64,000 nt of DNA, taken from positions 2,879,501 to 2,943,500 of the forward strand of contig NZ_CP084752.1 in NCBI RefSeq assembly GCF_020535545.1, given 5' to 3'. The stretch comes from Roseateles sp. XES5. GTDB taxonomy: Bacteria; Pseudomonadota; Alphaproteobacteria; Rhizobiales; Rhizobiaceae. How positions within the stretch are numbered: the first letter of the stretch is position 1; each line of letters opens with the position of its first letter. Below the pieces are notes generated by a model that saw only the letters and a program-made list of their open reading frames with translations, was not told the DNA's origin and did no database searches. The translations under genes were made by a program, and so were the position numbers. Below are positions 35,866 to 46,079 of this stretch, piece by piece.

Positions 35866-37119
35866 ATGTTCGATGCCAGGTCCACCCGGCGCGGGCTGCT
35901 GCTTGTTTTCATGATCATGTTTCTCGACGTCATCGGCATTGCCATCATCATGCCGGTGCTGCCGACCTATCTGCGGGAACTGACGGGCGACGATATCAGC
36001 CAGGCGGCCATCGACGGCGGCTGGCTGCTGCTCGTCTATGCCGGCATGCAGTTCATCTTCGCGCCCTTCGTCGGCAATCTCTCGGATCGTTTCGGCCGGC
36101 GGCCGGTGCTGCTTGTCTGCATCCTCACCTTCGCCATCGACAATCTCATCTGCGCGCTGGCGACCAGCTACTGGATGCTCTTCGTCGGCCGGGTGCTGGC
36201 AGGCCTTTCGGGCGCGAGCTTCGGCACCGCGGCGGCCTATATCGCCGACGTCTCGACGGAAGAAACGCGCGCGAAGAATTTCGGGCTGATGGGTATTGCC
36301 TTCGGCACGGGCTTTGCGCTCGGGCCGGTTCTCGGTGGCCTGCTCGGCGAATTCGGCCCGCGTGTTCCGTTCTACGGCGCTGCGGTTCTGGCGTTCCTCA
36401 GTTTCGTGGCGGCCTGGTTCCTGCTGCCGGAAAGCCTTGCGCCGGCGAACCGCCGTCGCTTCGAGCTTTCCCGCGCCAACCCGCTCGGCGCGCTCTTGCA
36501 GATGCGCAACTATCCGGGCGTGCTGTGGATCGGGCTCGTCTTCTTCTGTTACTGGCTGGCGCATGCCGTCTATCCCTCGGTCTGGTCCTTCGTCTCGGCC
36601 TATCGCTTTGGCTGGAGCGAGGGGCAGATCGGCCTGTCGCTGGGCATTTTCGGCATCGGCGGCGCGGTCGTCATGGGCTTCGTTCTGCCGCGCGTTGTGC
36701 CGAAGCTGGGGGAGTACCGCACGGCGGTGCTCGGCCTGTTCTTCTCGGTGCTCGGCGTTGCCGGTTATGCCGCGTCCTATCAGGGCTGGATGATCTATGC
36801 GGTCATCCTGCTGACGGCACTGGAGGCGCTGGCCGATCCGCCGTTGCGCTCCATCGCCTCGGCGCGTGTGCCGCCATCGGCGCAGGGCGAGCTGCAGGGC
36901 GCGCTTACCAGCGTGTCCTCGATCACGACGATCATCGGTCCGCTGCTCTTCACGCAGATCTTCAGCCATTTCACCGGTCCGTCGGCACCGGTGGTCTTTG
37001 CCGGCGCGCCCTTCGCCTTTGCCGCCGTCATCCTCTTCGTCGGCTTCCTGATCTTCGTCGTGAAGCTCCGGGGCGCGGGTGCGGGGCCGAAGACGAATCT
37101 GGCTCCCGAAGGCGCCTGA
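35866..37119 (+). CDS. TetA-like MFS drug exporter
   Basis: A 417-residue, 12-helix major facilitator of the TCR/Tet subfamily. The family motif A loop GNLSDRFGRRPVLL follows helix 2, and helix 5 carries the antiporter motif C-like GIAFGTGFALGPVLGGLLGEFG. GAGG precedes ATG; the frame extends upstream without start signals. It exports drugs against protons; tetracycline specificity cannot be assumed. No TetR repressor adjoins it. Confidence 0.9.
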   Translation: MFDARSTRRGLLLVFMIMFLDVIGIAIIMPVLPTYLRELTGDDISQAAIDGGWLLLVYAGMQFIFAPFVGNLSDRFGRRPVLLVCILTFAIDNLICALATSYWMLFVGRVLAGLSGASFGTAAAYIADVSTEETRAKNFGLMGIAFGTGFALGPVLGGLLGEFGPRVPFYGAAVLAFLSFVAAWFLLPESLAPANRRRFELSRANPLGALLQMRNYPGVLWIGLVFFCYWLAHAVYPSVWSFVSAYRFGWSEGQIGLSLGIFGIGGAVVMGFVLPRVVPKLGEYRTAVLGLFFSVLGVAGYAASYQGWMIYAVILLTALEALADPPLRSIASARVPPSAQGELQGALTSVSSITTIIGPLLFTQIFSHFTGPSAPVVFAGAPFAFAAVILFVGFLIFVVKLRGAGAGPKTNLAPEGA

Positions 37120-37201
37120 AACGCCTTCCGGCGTGACATTTCGATGAAATTTCGCGGAAACGGGCCCCGTCGGGCCGGTTTCCGCGCATTTTTGATGAAA
37201 A

Positions 37202-37223
37202 GATCAAATCTATTCGATTGATC
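37202..37223. promoter_or_regulatory. Inverted repeat upstream of the MATE gene
   Basis: GATCAA (37202-37207) and TTGATC (37218-37223) are exact inverses with a 10-base AT-rich spacer, about 47 bases before the chosen start of the MATE gene. It is a possible operator; no regulator gene is adjacent. Confidence 0.35.
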
Positions 37224-37269
37224 GCGGCCGAGACTTGTGATCGGAAGCGATGCGAAAGTGAGAACTATC

Positions 37270-38646
37270 ATGCACATGGCACCGCACCGCGAGGACAATG
37301 GCTGGGGCGCGCATTTCCGGGCGACCTTCACCCTCGGCGTGCCGTTGATCGGCGCCCAGCTCGCCCAACTCGGCATTCACACGACGGATGTGGTCATTCT
37401 TGGCCGCCTCGGCGCCGCGCATCTTGCGGCGATCGTGCTGTCTTCCTCGTTCTTCTTCACCATCTTCATCCTCGGCTCGGGCTTTGCCAATGCCGTCATG
37501 CCCATGGTGGCGCAGGCCTATGGCCGCGGCGACACCGTTTCGGTGCGCCGCGCCGTGCGCATGGGCATGTGGGTGGTGCTGATCTATGCCGTGCTGACGG
37601 CGCCCATCTTCTACAATGCGGAAAACATCCTGCTCTTCGCCGGCCAGAAGCCGGAAGTGGCGGCCTTGGCCGGCAGCTATCTCGGCATTGCGCAATGGGG
37701 CATGGGGCCGGGTCTCCTGTTCATGACGCTGCGCGGGCTTGTCAGCGCGCATGGCCGGGCCGGCATCGTGCTCTATGTCACGATCACCATTCTCAGCATC
37801 AACGCCTTCTTCGCCTATGCGCTGGTGCTTGGTCATTTCGGCTTCCCGGCCATGGGCATCCGGGGCGCGGCCATCGTTTCCCTCGCGGTCAACATGCTGA
37901 GCTTCCTGCTGCTGACCGCCTATATCCAGTCGCGGGCGGAGCTGCGTCGCTACGAGTTGTTCGTGCGCTTCTGGCGACTGGACTGGCCGGCCTTCCGGGA
38001 GGTCGTGCAGCTCGGCCTGCCCATCGGCTTCACCATGCTGGCGGAGGTGAGCCTTTTCACCGGCGCCTCGCTGCTGATGGGCAATATCGGCACGCTGGAG
38101 CTTGCCGCGCACGGCATTGCGCTCCAGCTTGCCTCCGTCGCCTTCATGATCCCGCTCGGCCTCGCCCAGGCCGGCACGGTGCGCGTCGGCGTGGCGCATG
38201 GGCGTGGCGATCATCTCGGCGTGGTGCGCTCGTCCTGGGCGGTGCTGGTCGTGGCATCGATCATCGCGATCGGCGGCGGCATTCTCTTTGCGCTCATTCC
38301 GACCACGCTCGCTTCGATCTTCCTCGACAAGGCGGGCAAGGATTCGGCGGCGGTTCTGGCGATTGCCGGCCCCTTCGTGGTCATTGCCGGCGTCTTCCAG
38401 CTTGTCGATGGTCTGCAGGCCATCGCCGCTGGGCTCTTGCGCGGCCTGAAAGACACGCGCATTCCCATGGTCATGGCGCTGATCTCCTATTGGCCGATCG
38501 GCTTCCTCTGCGCCTGGTTCTTCGCCTTCCCGGCCGGTTTCGGCGGGGTCGGCGTGTGGTTCGGCTTCGTCAGCGGCCTTGCCGCCGCCGCCGTCCTGCT
38601 CAACTGGCGTTTCTACCGACTGGTGAAGCAGAGAAGCGCCGCGTAG
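37270..38646 (+). CDS. MATE-family multidrug efflux protein, NorM-like
   Basis: A 458-residue (from ATG 37270) membrane protein with 12 hydrophobic segments in two homologous halves: FTLGVPLIGAQLAQLGIHTTDVVILGRLG opens the first and VVQLGLPIGFTMLAEVSLFTGASLLMGNIG the second. The conserved QxxxP-type turn and GLLRGLKDTRIPMV are present. MATE proteins extrude cationic drugs in exchange for Na+ or H+. A GTG at 37237 is an alternative start. It lies downstream of the MFS exporter but with a 150-base gap, so is probably transcribed separately. Confidence 0.9.
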   Translation: MHMAPHREDNGWGAHFRATFTLGVPLIGAQLAQLGIHTTDVVILGRLGAAHLAAIVLSSSFFFTIFILGSGFANAVMPMVAQAYGRGDTVSVRRAVRMGMWVVLIYAVLTAPIFYNAENILLFAGQKPEVAALAGSYLGIAQWGMGPGLLFMTLRGLVSAHGRAGIVLYVTITILSINAFFAYALVLGHFGFPAMGIRGAAIVSLAVNMLSFLLLTAYIQSRAELRRYELFVRFWRLDWPAFREVVQLGLPIGFTMLAEVSLFTGASLLMGNIGTLELAAHGIALQLASVAFMIPLGLAQAGTVRVGVAHGRGDHLGVVRSSWAVLVVASIIAIGGGILFALIPTTLASIFLDKAGKDSAAVLAIAGPFVVIAGVFQLVDGLQAIAAGLLRGLKDTRIPMVMALISYWPIGFLCAWFFAFPAGFGGVGVWFGFVSGLAAAAVLLNWRFYRLVKQRSAA

Positions 38647-38661
38647 CCTTTTCACGGCAAC

Positions 38662-38690
38662 AAAAAACCCGCCGGTCTCCCGACGGGTTT
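38662..38690 (+). terminator. Terminator of the MATE gene
   Basis: AAACCCGCCGG and CCGACGGGTTT pair with one mismatch around TCTC. A second GC hairpin (CCCGGC/GCCGGG, 38703-38729) with T-rich tail follows and may back it up. Confidence 0.7.
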
Positions 38691-38732
38691 CTGAAGGATT
38701 GGAAACCCGGCCATGCGCCGGGTTTTCCGTTA

Positions 38733-38834
38733 GAGCATGTCAGGTTCAGATCGAACCAGACATGCTCTAAATTCTTTTGTTTTCGTTTGTCTTTTCGGGA
38801 AAACTGGCTCCCACTTTTCCCTGACAAACTCTAG
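38733..38834 (+). repeat. Rhizobial mosaic intergenic repeat, copy C
   Basis: Module 3, a 35-base palindrome beginning GAGCATGTC (38733-38767), is followed by module 2 (38768-38834) ending AAACTCTAG. The whole copy is the near-exact inverse of the right part of copy A. It fills the gap between the MATE and icd genes, which converge. Confidence 0.75.
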
Positions 38835-38842
38835 GGCCTCGC

Positions 38843-40057
38843 TCAGGCAGCCATGGCCTTGCGCAGGTTCTCGTCGATCTTGTCGAGGAAGCCGGTGGTC
38901 GAGAGCCACGGCTGGTCGGGACCGATGAGGAGCGCGAGGTCCTTGGTCATGAAGCCCGATTCGACGGTCTCGACGCAGACGCGCTCGAGTGTTTCGGAGA
39001 ACTTGGCAAGCTCCGCATTGCCGTCCAGCTTGGCGCGATGGGCAAGACCACGGGTCCAGGCGAAGATCGAGGCGATCGAGTTGGTCGAGGTTTCCTCGCC
39101 CTTCTGGTGCTGGCGGTAGTGGCGTGTCACCGTGCCATGCGCGGCTTCCGCTTCCACCGTCTTGCCATCCGGCGTCATCAGAACCGAGGTCATCAGGCCG
39201 AGCGAGCCGAAGCCCTGCGCCACGATGTCGGACTGCACGTCGCCGTCATAGTTCTTGCAGGCCCAGACATAGCCGCCGGACCACTTCAGCGCCGAGGCGA
39301 CCATGTCGTCGATCAGGCGGTGTTCGTACCAGAGCTTCAGTTCCTTGAACTTGTCGGCGAATTCCTCGTCGAAGACCTTCTGGAAGATGTCCTTGAAGCG
39401 GCCGTCATAGACCTTGAGGATGGTGTTCTTGGTCGACAGATAGACCGGCACCTTGCGCTGGAGGCCGTAGTTGAAGGAGGCGCGGGCGAATTCGGTGATC
39501 GAATCGTCGAGGTTGTACATGCCCATGGCGACGCCGGCGGACGGCGCGTCGAAGACGTCGTATTCGATTTCCTTGCCGTCCTCGCCGACGAACTTCATCG
39601 TCAGCTTGCCCTTGCCGGGGAACTTGAAGTCGGTGGCGCGGTACTGGTCGCCGAAGGCGTGACGGCCGACGATGATCGGCTTGGTCCAGCCCGGAACGAG
39701 GCGCGGCACGTTCTTGCAGATGATCGGCTCACGGAAGATGACGCCGCCGAGGATGTTGCGGATCGTGCCGTTCGGCGACTTCCACATCTTCTTCAGCTTG
39801 AATTCTTCGACGCGGGCTTCGTCCGGCGTGATGGTGGCGCACTTGACGCCGACGCCGTGCTTCTTGATGGCGTTCGCCGCGTCGATCGTCACCTGGTCGT
39901 TGGTGGCGTCACGGTTCTCCATGCCGAGATCGTAGTATTCAAGGTCGACATCCAGGTAGGGATGGATCAGCTTTTCCTTGATGAACTGCCAGATGATGCG
40001 CGTCATCTCGTCGCCGTCGAGTTCGACGACGGGATTGGCGACCTTGATCTTTGCCAT
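38843..40057 (-). CDS. icd: NADP-dependent isocitrate dehydrogenase
   Basis: A 404-residue cytoplasmic TCA-cycle enzyme of the eukaryote-like (type II) IDH subfamily used by rhizobia: [23 protein letters not shown] at the N-terminus, the substrate-binding [12 protein letters not shown] and [17 protein letters not shown], metal-binding aspartates in [31 protein letters not shown], and the NADP-binding [23 protein letters not shown]. Length typical. It is monocistronic. Confidence 0.97.
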   Translation of the reverse strand: MAKIKVANPVVELDGDEMTRIIWQFIKEKLIHPYLDVDLEYYDLGMENRDATNDQVTIDAANAIKKHGVGVKCATITPDEARVEEFKLKKMWKSPNGTIRNILGGVIFREPIICKNVPRLVPGWTKPIIVGRHAFGDQYRATDFKFPGKGKLTMKFVGEDGKEIEYDVFDAPSAGVAMGMYNLDDSITEFARASFNYGLQRKVPVYLSTKNTILKVYDGRFKDIFQKVFDEEFADKFKELKLWYEHRLIDDMVASALKWSGGYVWACKNYDGDVQSDIVAQGFGSLGLMTSVLMTPDGKTVEAEAAHGTVTRHYRQHQKGEETSTNSIASIFAWTRGLAHRAKLDGNAELAKFSETLERVCVETVESGFMTKDLALLIGPDQPWLSTTGFLDKIDENLRKAMAA

Positions 40058-40272
40058 GGGGAGCCTCGTGCTTGTAGGGGCTTTGCGCCCCGGATCGTGG
40101 ACTTGAAAGAACCGTTTGGCCCTATAGCACTCGTGGCCGGGAAGGCAAAGCCGACCAATGGCTGAGGCGGTTTATTTTCGCGCCGCAGCGGAATAAGTTT
40201 CGCCCAAATTGCGTTCCAGGAAGGTTCGCTGAAAGGTCTGTCCGGGCCTGCCGTCATCCAATGGAGAATATG

Positions 40273-40845
40273 ATGTCGCGTTTCGGTCTCGTTGCGCTCG
40301 CCCTTCTGCTTCCCGTTTCCGCTAAGGCTGCCGATTTCAAGGCGCCGGTCGCGGAAATCATGACGGCGGCGACGAGCAACTGGCAGGACATGGGCTCGGA
40401 CACGGATACGCCGCCACCCTATGTCGACTACTTCTCCGAGGATTTCCTCAAGCGCCTCTACAGCAAGGATTTCGTTGAGAAGTACCGCGCGGCCGCGAAG
40501 TACCCGGCCTATGACGACGGCGGCTCGCCCTTCGACTACGACCCGATCATCGGTGGGCAGGACGGCTGCGCGCTGAAGGATGTCACGACGGCCGAGGGCC
40601 AGCCGGTGAACGGCGCGGAGGAGGTGACCGTCACCTTCGACAACAGCCATTGTTTCGGTGAGCGCGCGTCGGACTGGCAGCCGGAAAAGCTGGTCTTCAG
40701 GATGATCGAGGAGGACGGCCACGCGGTCATCGACGATATCGAACGCTCCAGCTTCGAGGATGGCGCCTCGTTGAAGAAGGAGATGGTCGAGCTTGCGGAA
40801 AGCGGCGCGAAGGGCGAGACCGGTGGCAATGAGAGCGTCGAATAG
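40273..40845 (+). CDS. Secreted protein, unknown function (DUF3828-like)
   Basis: The ATG at 40273 has GGAG six bases upstream and gives 190 residues with a signal peptide (FGLVALALLLPVSAKA). The mature part has two cysteines (DGCALKD and NSHCFGE) that could pair, acidic patches, and WQPEKLVFRMIEEDGHAVIDDIERSSFEDG near the end, resembling small periplasmic DUF3828-type proteins. Function unknown. It lies in front of trmJ but 60 bases apart. Confidence 0.7.
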   Translation: MSRFGLVALALLLPVSAKAADFKAPVAEIMTAATSNWQDMGSDTDTPPPYVDYFSEDFLKRLYSKDFVEKYRAAAKYPAYDDGGSPFDYDPIIGGQDGCALKDVTTAEGQPVNGAEEVTVTFDNSHCFGERASDWQPEKLVFRMIEEDGHAVIDDIERSSFEDGASLKKEMVELAESGAKGETGGNESVE

Positions 40846-40905
40846 GCCGCGGACTTTTCATTTCCGGCCGATTGTGCCAGTGAGACCCCATCTTTCTAGG
40901 GACCT

Positions 40906-41745
40906 ATGGGCATGGCAGGCACGAACAGCGAACGCACGCTGATCGCCGAAGGACCGGCGATCATTCTCGTTCATCCGCAACTCGGTGAAAACATCGGCAT
41001 GGTGGCACGCGCCATGGCGAATTTCGGGCTGGCGGAACTGCGCCTCGTCAACCCGCGCGACGGCTGGCCGAGCGAGAAGGCCATCTCCGCCGCCAGCAAG
41101 GCCGATCACGTCATCGAGGCGGCGAAGGTCTATCCCTCGCTGGAAGAGGCGGTCGCCGATCTCGAATTCGTCTATGCGACGACCGCGCGCGACCGCTACG
41201 GCTACAAGGAAGTGCGGTCTCCGGTCGTGGCGGCGGACGACCTGCGCACTCGCTTCCGGGACGGGCAGAAGACCGGCATCCTCTTCGGCCGTGAACGCAC
41301 GGGCCTTACCAACGAGGAAATCGCCCTTGCCGACGAGCTGGTGACCTTCCCGGTAAATCCCGCCTTCGCCTCGCTGAACCTTGCCCAGGCCGTGCTCCTG
41401 ATGAGCTACGAGTGGATGAAGAGCGGCCTTGCCTCCGTCGAGGACACGCCCTTCGATGCGCTGCCGCAGCGCCCGGCCAAGAAGGAAGAGCTGCAGGGCC
41501 TCTTCGACCATGTGGAAGAAACGCTCGATGCGCGCGGCTATTTCCGGCCCGCCGAAAAAAAGCCCAAACTGGTGGAGAACCTGCGCGCCATCCTGACGCG
41601 TCCGTCCTTCACCGGCACGGAGATCCAGGTGCTGCGCGGCATCGTTTCCTGCCTCGACCGTTTCACCCGGGAATCGCCGCGCGGGGCGACCAACCCGAAC
41701 CGCACCCGCAACCGCCGGCCCAAGGTGCCCCGTGACAGCGAATAG
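40906..41745 (+). CDS. trmJ: tRNA 2'-O-methyltransferase TrmJ (SpoU family)
   Basis: A 279-residue SPOUT-class enzyme predicted to methylate the 2'-OH of nucleotide 32 in tRNA anticodon loops. Knot motifs: [79 protein letters not shown]. The C-terminal extension ([30 protein letters not shown]) is typical of TrmJ. ATG at 40912 is an alternative start. Its end overlaps murI by 14 bases. Confidence 0.92.
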   Translation: MGMAGTNSERTLIAEGPAIILVHPQLGENIGMVARAMANFGLAELRLVNPRDGWPSEKAISAASKADHVIEAAKVYPSLEEAVADLEFVYATTARDRYGYKEVRSPVVAADDLRTRFRDGQKTGILFGRERTGLTNEEIALADELVTFPVNPAFASLNLAQAVLLMSYEWMKSGLASVEDTPFDALPQRPAKKEELQGLFDHVEETLDARGYFRPAEKKPKLVENLRAILTRPSFTGTEIQVLRGIVSCLDRFTRESPRGATNPNRTRNRRPKVPRDSE

Positions 41746-42574
41746 AGCCTTTCCAGAAAACGCGGCGACCGGTTTTCTCTCCGGCAACGGGACCGGCGCG
41801 AAACCGGTTCTCATGTTCGACAGCGGCATCGGCGGCCTCACCGTGCTGCGTGAGGCCCGCGTGCTGATGCCGGAACGGCACTTCACCTATGTGGCCGACG
41901 ATGCGGGCTTTCCCTATGGCGGCTGGGAAGAGCCGGCGCTGAAGGCGCATATCGTCGATCTTTTCCGCAGGCTCCTCAACGAGCACGATCCGGAAGTCTG
42001 CGTCATCGCCTGCAACACGGCCTTCACGCTCGTCGGCAGCGACCTGCGCGCCGCCTTTCCGCACATGCCCTTCGTGGGCACCGTGCCGGCCATCAAGCCG
42101 GCCGCGGAGCGCACCCGCTCCGGCCTCGTCTCGGTGCTGGCGACGCCTGGCACCGTCAAGCGCGCCTATACGCGCGATCTCATCCAGTCCTTCGCCAGCC
42201 AGTGCGACGTGCGCCTCGTCGGTTCGGAAAACCTCGCCCGCATGGCCGAGGCCTATATCCGCGGCGAGACGCTGTCCGACGAAGCCGTGCGCGCCGAGAT
42301 CATTCCCTGCTTCGTCGACGAGATGGGCCGCAAGACCGACATCGTCGTGCTCGCCTGCACGCACTATCCTTTCATGGCGAACCTCTTTCGCAAGCTCGCG
42401 CCCTGGCCGGTCGACTGGCTCGACCCTGCCGAGGCCATCGCGCGCCAGGCCCGCCGCCTCGTGCCCCCGCTCGAAACCATCGCCCCTGGCGAAGACATCG
42501 CCGTCTTCACCTCCGGCACGCCGGACTTTGCGACCCGCCGGCTGATGCAGGGTTTTGGGCTGCGCGTCGTCTGA
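41732..42574 (+). CDS. murI: Glutamate racemase
   Basis: A 280-residue cytoplasmic enzyme supplying D-glutamate for peptidoglycan. The two catalytic cysteines lie in VIACNTAF and [18 protein letters not shown] near residue 30 and the DPAEAIARQ end are family hallmarks. It starts with GTG inside the trmJ 3' end, so translation is likely coupled. Confidence 0.95.
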   Translation: MTANRAFPENAATGFLSGNGTGAKPVLMFDSGIGGLTVLREARVLMPERHFTYVADDAGFPYGGWEEPALKAHIVDLFRRLLNEHDPEVCVIACNTAFTLVGSDLRAAFPHMPFVGTVPAIKPAAERTRSGLVSVLATPGTVKRAYTRDLIQSFASQCDVRLVGSENLARMAEAYIRGETLSDEAVRAEIIPCFVDEMGRKTDIVVLACTHYPFMANLFRKLAPWPVDWLDPAEAIARQARRLVPPLETIAPGEDIAVFTSGTPDFATRRLMQGFGLRVV

Positions 42575-42694
42575 CGCGGCTTTCCCTGTGGGTTTTTCAA
42601 AAGCCGGGCGTGACGGGCGGGGATTTCGTGTTAGGGCTCTCCGGTTACCCGGTGGCGGCCGGGCGAGTCGGATTTTTCAGGAACGAGGAACGGG

Positions 42695-44206
42695 ATGAAG
42701 GTCGGCATCGACATGGGAACGGTGCAGGGCGGCGCACCGGCCAAGCTCGATATCGAGGAACTGCTGGCAACGCGTCTCCTGGTGCAGGGCAATTCGGGCT
42801 CGGGCAAGTCGCATCTCCTGCGCCGCCTGCTCGAACAGTCCGCACAATGGGTCCAGCAGGTCATCATCGATCCGGAAGGTGACTTCGTCACGCTCTCCGA
42901 CCGATTCGGTCATGTGGTCGTTGACGGCGAACGCACGGAGGCCGAGCTCGTCGGCATCGCGAACCGCATCCGCCAGCACCGCGTGTCCTGCGTGCTCTCG
43001 CTCGAGGGCCTGGAGGCCGACGAGCAGATGCGGGCGGCCGGCATCTTCCTCAACGCGCTCTTCGATGCGGACCGGGACTTCTGGTATCCGGTGCTCGTGG
43101 TCGTCGACGAGGCGCAGCTCTTCGCGCCCGCCGTCAGCGGCGAGGTTTCGGAAGAGGCGCGAAAGCTTTCGCTCGGCGCGATGACCAATCTGATGTGCCG
43201 CGGCCGCAAGCGCGGCCTTGCCGGGGTCATCGCCACGCAGCGCCTCGCCAAGCTCGCCAAGAACGTCGCCGCCGAAGCCTCCAACTTCCTGATGGGCCGC
43301 ACCTTCCTCGATATCGATATGGCGCGTGCCGCCGATCTCCTCGGCCTCGACCGGCGGCAGGCGGAAATGTTCCGCGACCTGCCGCGCGGCTCCTTCGTCG
43401 CGCTCGGCCCGGCGCTGTCGCGCCGTCCGCTGCCGGTGACGATCGGCGCGGTGGAGACCTCCGCCCGCTCCACCAGCCCCAAGCTGATGCCGCTGCCCGA
43501 TGCGCCGCAGGACGTGGAAGACCTGATCTTCACGCCCGATCCGGACGAGTTCACACGCCCCCTCGTGCGCCGCGCGCCGCCCGCGCCACGCCCGACGACG
43601 GACATTCTCGCCGAACTTTCCCGCGCCCGGCCGGAGCCGATGCAGGCCGAGGCGAAGGCGCCTGCGCCGGAGATCTCAGCCGAGGAGCGCGAAAGCCTGC
43701 TCGACCAGGCGCTCGCCGAGATCCTCGCCAATCCCGAGGCGGCCTTCCGGGCTGACGCGGAACTGTTCCAGGATTTCCTCGTGCGCTGCCGTATCCGCCG
43801 TGTGCCCGGCGCGCCACTCTCCCTTCCGGCATTCCGGCGGAAGATGGCGGTCGCGCGCTCCGGCGTCGATGCCGAGACGGCGGCGACGGAGATATGGGCG
43901 CGGGCGCTCGATTTGTCCCGCAGCGTCACCGAGGACCTGCAGGGCGTGTTCCTGCTCGTCGCGCAGGCGGCGGTGCGCGGGCTTGCCTGCCCCTCGGATG
44001 CGCGGATCGCGCGGGCCTATGGCACCCATTCGGCGCGCCGTGCGCGCCGCCTTCTCGGCTATTTCGAGGAGCAGGGGCTGGTCGTCGTGCACAGCGATCT
44101 TGCCGGTCACCGCATTGTCGCTTTCCCCGATCTTGCCTGCGAGACGCTGCCGGGTGACGCCAACGGGCCGGACCTTGCCGATTCCCACCGCGATGCGGCG
44201 GAATAG
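42695..44206 (+). CDS. HerA-like ATPase (DUF87/DUF853 type)
   Basis: A 503-residue protein with a RecA-type ATPase core: Walker A GNSGSGKS (32-39), Walker B LVVVDEAQLFAP and CRGRKRGLAGVIATQRLAKLAKN (sensor region), typical of HerA/FtsK-like hexameric ATPases. After a Pro/Ala-rich linker the C-terminal 150 residues end in a winged-helix-like segment (DARIARAYGTHSARRARRLLGYFEEQGLVV). No NurA nuclease, SIR2 or other defence partner adjoins it; neighbours are murI and rpsD. A role in DNA or envelope processing is unknown. Confidence 0.82.
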   Translation: MKVGIDMGTVQGGAPAKLDIEELLATRLLVQGNSGSGKSHLLRRLLEQSAQWVQQVIIDPEGDFVTLSDRFGHVVVDGERTEAELVGIANRIRQHRVSCVLSLEGLEADEQMRAAGIFLNALFDADRDFWYPVLVVVDEAQLFAPAVSGEVSEEARKLSLGAMTNLMCRGRKRGLAGVIATQRLAKLAKNVAAEASNFLMGRTFLDIDMARAADLLGLDRRQAEMFRDLPRGSFVALGPALSRRPLPVTIGAVETSARSTSPKLMPLPDAPQDVEDLIFTPDPDEFTRPLVRRAPPAPRPTTDILAELSRARPEPMQAEAKAPAPEISAEERESLLDQALAEILANPEAAFRADAELFQDFLVRCRIRRVPGAPLSLPAFRRKMAVARSGVDAETAATEIWARALDLSRSVTEDLQGVFLLVAQAAVRGLACPSDARIARAYGTHSARRARRLLGYFEEQGLVVVHSDLAGHRIVAFPDLACETLPGDANGPDLADSHRDAAE

Positions 44207-44229
44207 GCGGATTTTCCGGGCTTTGCTCA

Positions 44230-44258
44230 TTGACAGTTTTGTAAAACTCCCCTAATGA
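44230..44258 (+). promoter_or_regulatory. Promoter of rpsD
   Basis: A perfect TTGACA (44230-44235), 17-base spacer and TAATGA (44253-44258). The resulting leader would be about 165 bases, room for S4-dependent translational control, though no specific structure was recognised. Confidence 0.65.
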
Positions 44259-44427
44259 GCCCGCCAACGCCGGGCAGCAATGTCCGGTGTTTCATTTGAC
44301 ATGTCCCGTGGATTCTCCGGTCGCGATCGTGAGAAGCCTGTCGGAACCCGAAAGGTTCAGAGGAGGGCGTGTTTCCTTCAGCCGGTCCGGCAACGGGCGG
44401 GCGATAACAAGACCAAGAGGAAATGCG

Positions 44428-45045
44428 ATGAGCAAGCGCGCTGCATCCAAGTACAAAATCGACCGCCGTATGGGCGAAAACATCTGGGGCCGTCCGAAGT
44501 CCCCGGTCAACCGCCGCGAATACGGCCCGGGCCAGCACGGCCAGCGCCGCAAGTCCAAGCTTTCGGACTTCGGTGTTCAGCTCCGCGCCAAGCAGAAGCT
44601 GAAGGGCTACTACGGCGACATCCGCGAGAAGCAGTTCCGCGCGATCTTCGAAGAAGCTGCCCGCCGCAAGGGCGACACCCCGGAGAACCTGATCGGCCTG
44701 CTCGAATCGCGCCTCGACGCGATCGTCTACCGCGCCAAGTTCGTTCCGACGGTCTTTGCTGCCCGTCAGTTCGTCAACCACGGCCACGTCAAGGTCAACG
44801 GCGTCCGCGTCAACATCGGTTCCTACCGTTGCAAGCCGGGCGACGTCATCGAAGTCAAGGAAAAGTCCAAGCAGCTCGTGACGGTTCTCGAATCCGTCGG
44901 CCTGGCTGAACGCGACGTTCCGGACTACATCGAAGCCGACCACAACAAGATGACTGCGACCTTCGTTCGCATTCCGGTTCTCTCCGACGTTCCGTACGCG
45001 GTCGTCATGGAACCGCACCTGGTCGTCGAATTCTACTCGCGTTAA
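44428..45045 (+). CDS. rpsD: 30S ribosomal protein S4
   Basis: 205 residues, start at 44428 after AAGAGGAAATGCG. S4 nucleates 30S assembly on 16S rRNA. The N-terminal domain ([35 protein letters not shown]) and the S4 RNA-binding domain ([46 protein letters not shown]) are intact. In rhizobia rpsD stands alone, as here. Strong native codon bias is visible (GGC, CGC, AAG, CTG/CTC mixed). Confidence 0.98.
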   Translation: MSKRAASKYKIDRRMGENIWGRPKSPVNRREYGPGQHGQRRKSKLSDFGVQLRAKQKLKGYYGDIREKQFRAIFEEAARRKGDTPENLIGLLESRLDAIVYRAKFVPTVFAARQFVNHGHVKVNGVRVNIGSYRCKPGDVIEVKEKSKQLVTVLESVGLAERDVPDYIEADHNKMTATFVRIPVLSDVPYAVVMEPHLVVEFYSR

Positions 45046-45075
45046 TTCGCGGGCGACACCTTGCGTAATCTGGAA

Positions 45076-45107
45076 AAGCCGCCAAGAGATTGGCGGCTTT
45101 TTTTTTT
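45076..45107 (+). terminator. Terminator of rpsD
   Basis: AAGCCGCC and GGCGGCTT with an 8-base loop run into an uninterrupted T-tract of about nine further bases. Confidence 0.9.
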
Positions 45108-45121
45108 GGGAGAACAGCGGG

Positions 45122-46048
45122 ATGGACTTGCAGGCAATCGTCGATGAAATCCACGCCGGCCTGTCGCCGCGGCGCGGCGAGGGCAAGGTTGCCGATTATA
45201 TTCCGCAGCTTGCCCATGTGGACCCGCAGAAGTTCGGCATCGCGGTGGTGACGGTCGACGGCGCGGTGCATCTTGCCGGCGATGCGGACGAGCCCTTCTC
45301 CATCCAGAGCATCTCCAAGGTCTTCACCCTCACGCTGGCGCTCGGCAAGCATGGCGAGGCGATCTGGAAGCGGGTCGGCCGCGAACCCTCCGGTTCGGCC
45401 TTCAATTCCATCGTCCAGCTCGAACATGAAGGCGGCATTCCGCGCAATCCCTTCATCAATGCCGGCGCCATCGCCATCACCGACCTCGTGCTGGCCGGCC
45501 ATACGCCGAAGGAGGCAATCGGCGAGGTCGTTCGGTTCCTGCGTTATCTTGCCGACGAGGACGACATCATCGTCGACCAGGCCGTAGCGCGCTCCGAGCA
45601 GGCAACGGGTTTCCGCAACTATGCGCTTGCCAATTTCATGCGCTCCTATGGCAAGCTCGACCATGCGGCCGAACTGGTGCTCGGTGTCTATTTCCATCAA
45701 TGCGCCCTGGCGATGAGCTGCCGGCAGCTTGCGCGGGCAGGGCTGTTCCTCGCCAATAGTGGCACCAATCCGCTCACCGGCCACCGGGTCGTCTCGCATC
45801 TTCGGGCGCGGCGTATCAACGCCCTCATGCTCACCTGCGGCCATTATGACGGTTCCGGCGACTTCGCCTATCGCGTCGGCCTGCCGGGCAAGAGCGGCGT
45901 GGGCGGCGGTATTCTTGCGGTGGCACCGGGCAAGGCTGCCGTTGCGGTCTGGTCGCCGGGCCTCAATGCGAACGGCAACTCCCTGCTTGGCTCGCTGGCG
46001 CTGGAAATGCTGGCGGCGCGCACCGGCTGGTCGGTCTTCGGGGCTTGA
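45122..46048 (+). CDS. glsA: Glutaminase
   Basis: A 308-residue serine-dependent beta-lactamase-fold glutaminase that hydrolyses glutamine to glutamate and ammonia. Catalytic SxxK is in SIQSISKVF; other family motifs are [28 protein letters not shown] and [25 protein letters not shown] precedes the ATG. It starts only 15 bases after the rpsD terminator. Confidence 0.95.
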   Translation: MDLQAIVDEIHAGLSPRRGEGKVADYIPQLAHVDPQKFGIAVVTVDGAVHLAGDADEPFSIQSISKVFTLTLALGKHGEAIWKRVGREPSGSAFNSIVQLEHEGGIPRNPFINAGAIAITDLVLAGHTPKEAIGEVVRFLRYLADEDDIIVDQAVARSEQATGFRNYALANFMRSYGKLDHAAELVLGVYFHQCALAMSCRQLARAGLFLANSGTNPLTGHRVVSHLRARRINALMLTCGHYDGSGDFAYRVGLPGKSGVGGGILAVAPGKAAVAVWSPGLNANGNSLLGSLALEMLAARTGWSVFGA

Positions 46049-46079
46049 TTGTGCCGGCCGTTCGGGGCATTGCAGCCGC

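Noticed and set aside
37202..37223. Possible FNR/FixK box upstream of the MATE gene
   Set aside because: The arms are GATCAA...TTGATC, the reverse polarity of TTGAT-N4-ATCAA, with a 10-base spacer; kept only as a generic inverted repeat.
42695..44206. Possible HerA-type antiphage defence system
   Set aside because: No SIR2, NurA, DUF4297 or other effector gene is adjacent; neighbours are housekeeping genes.
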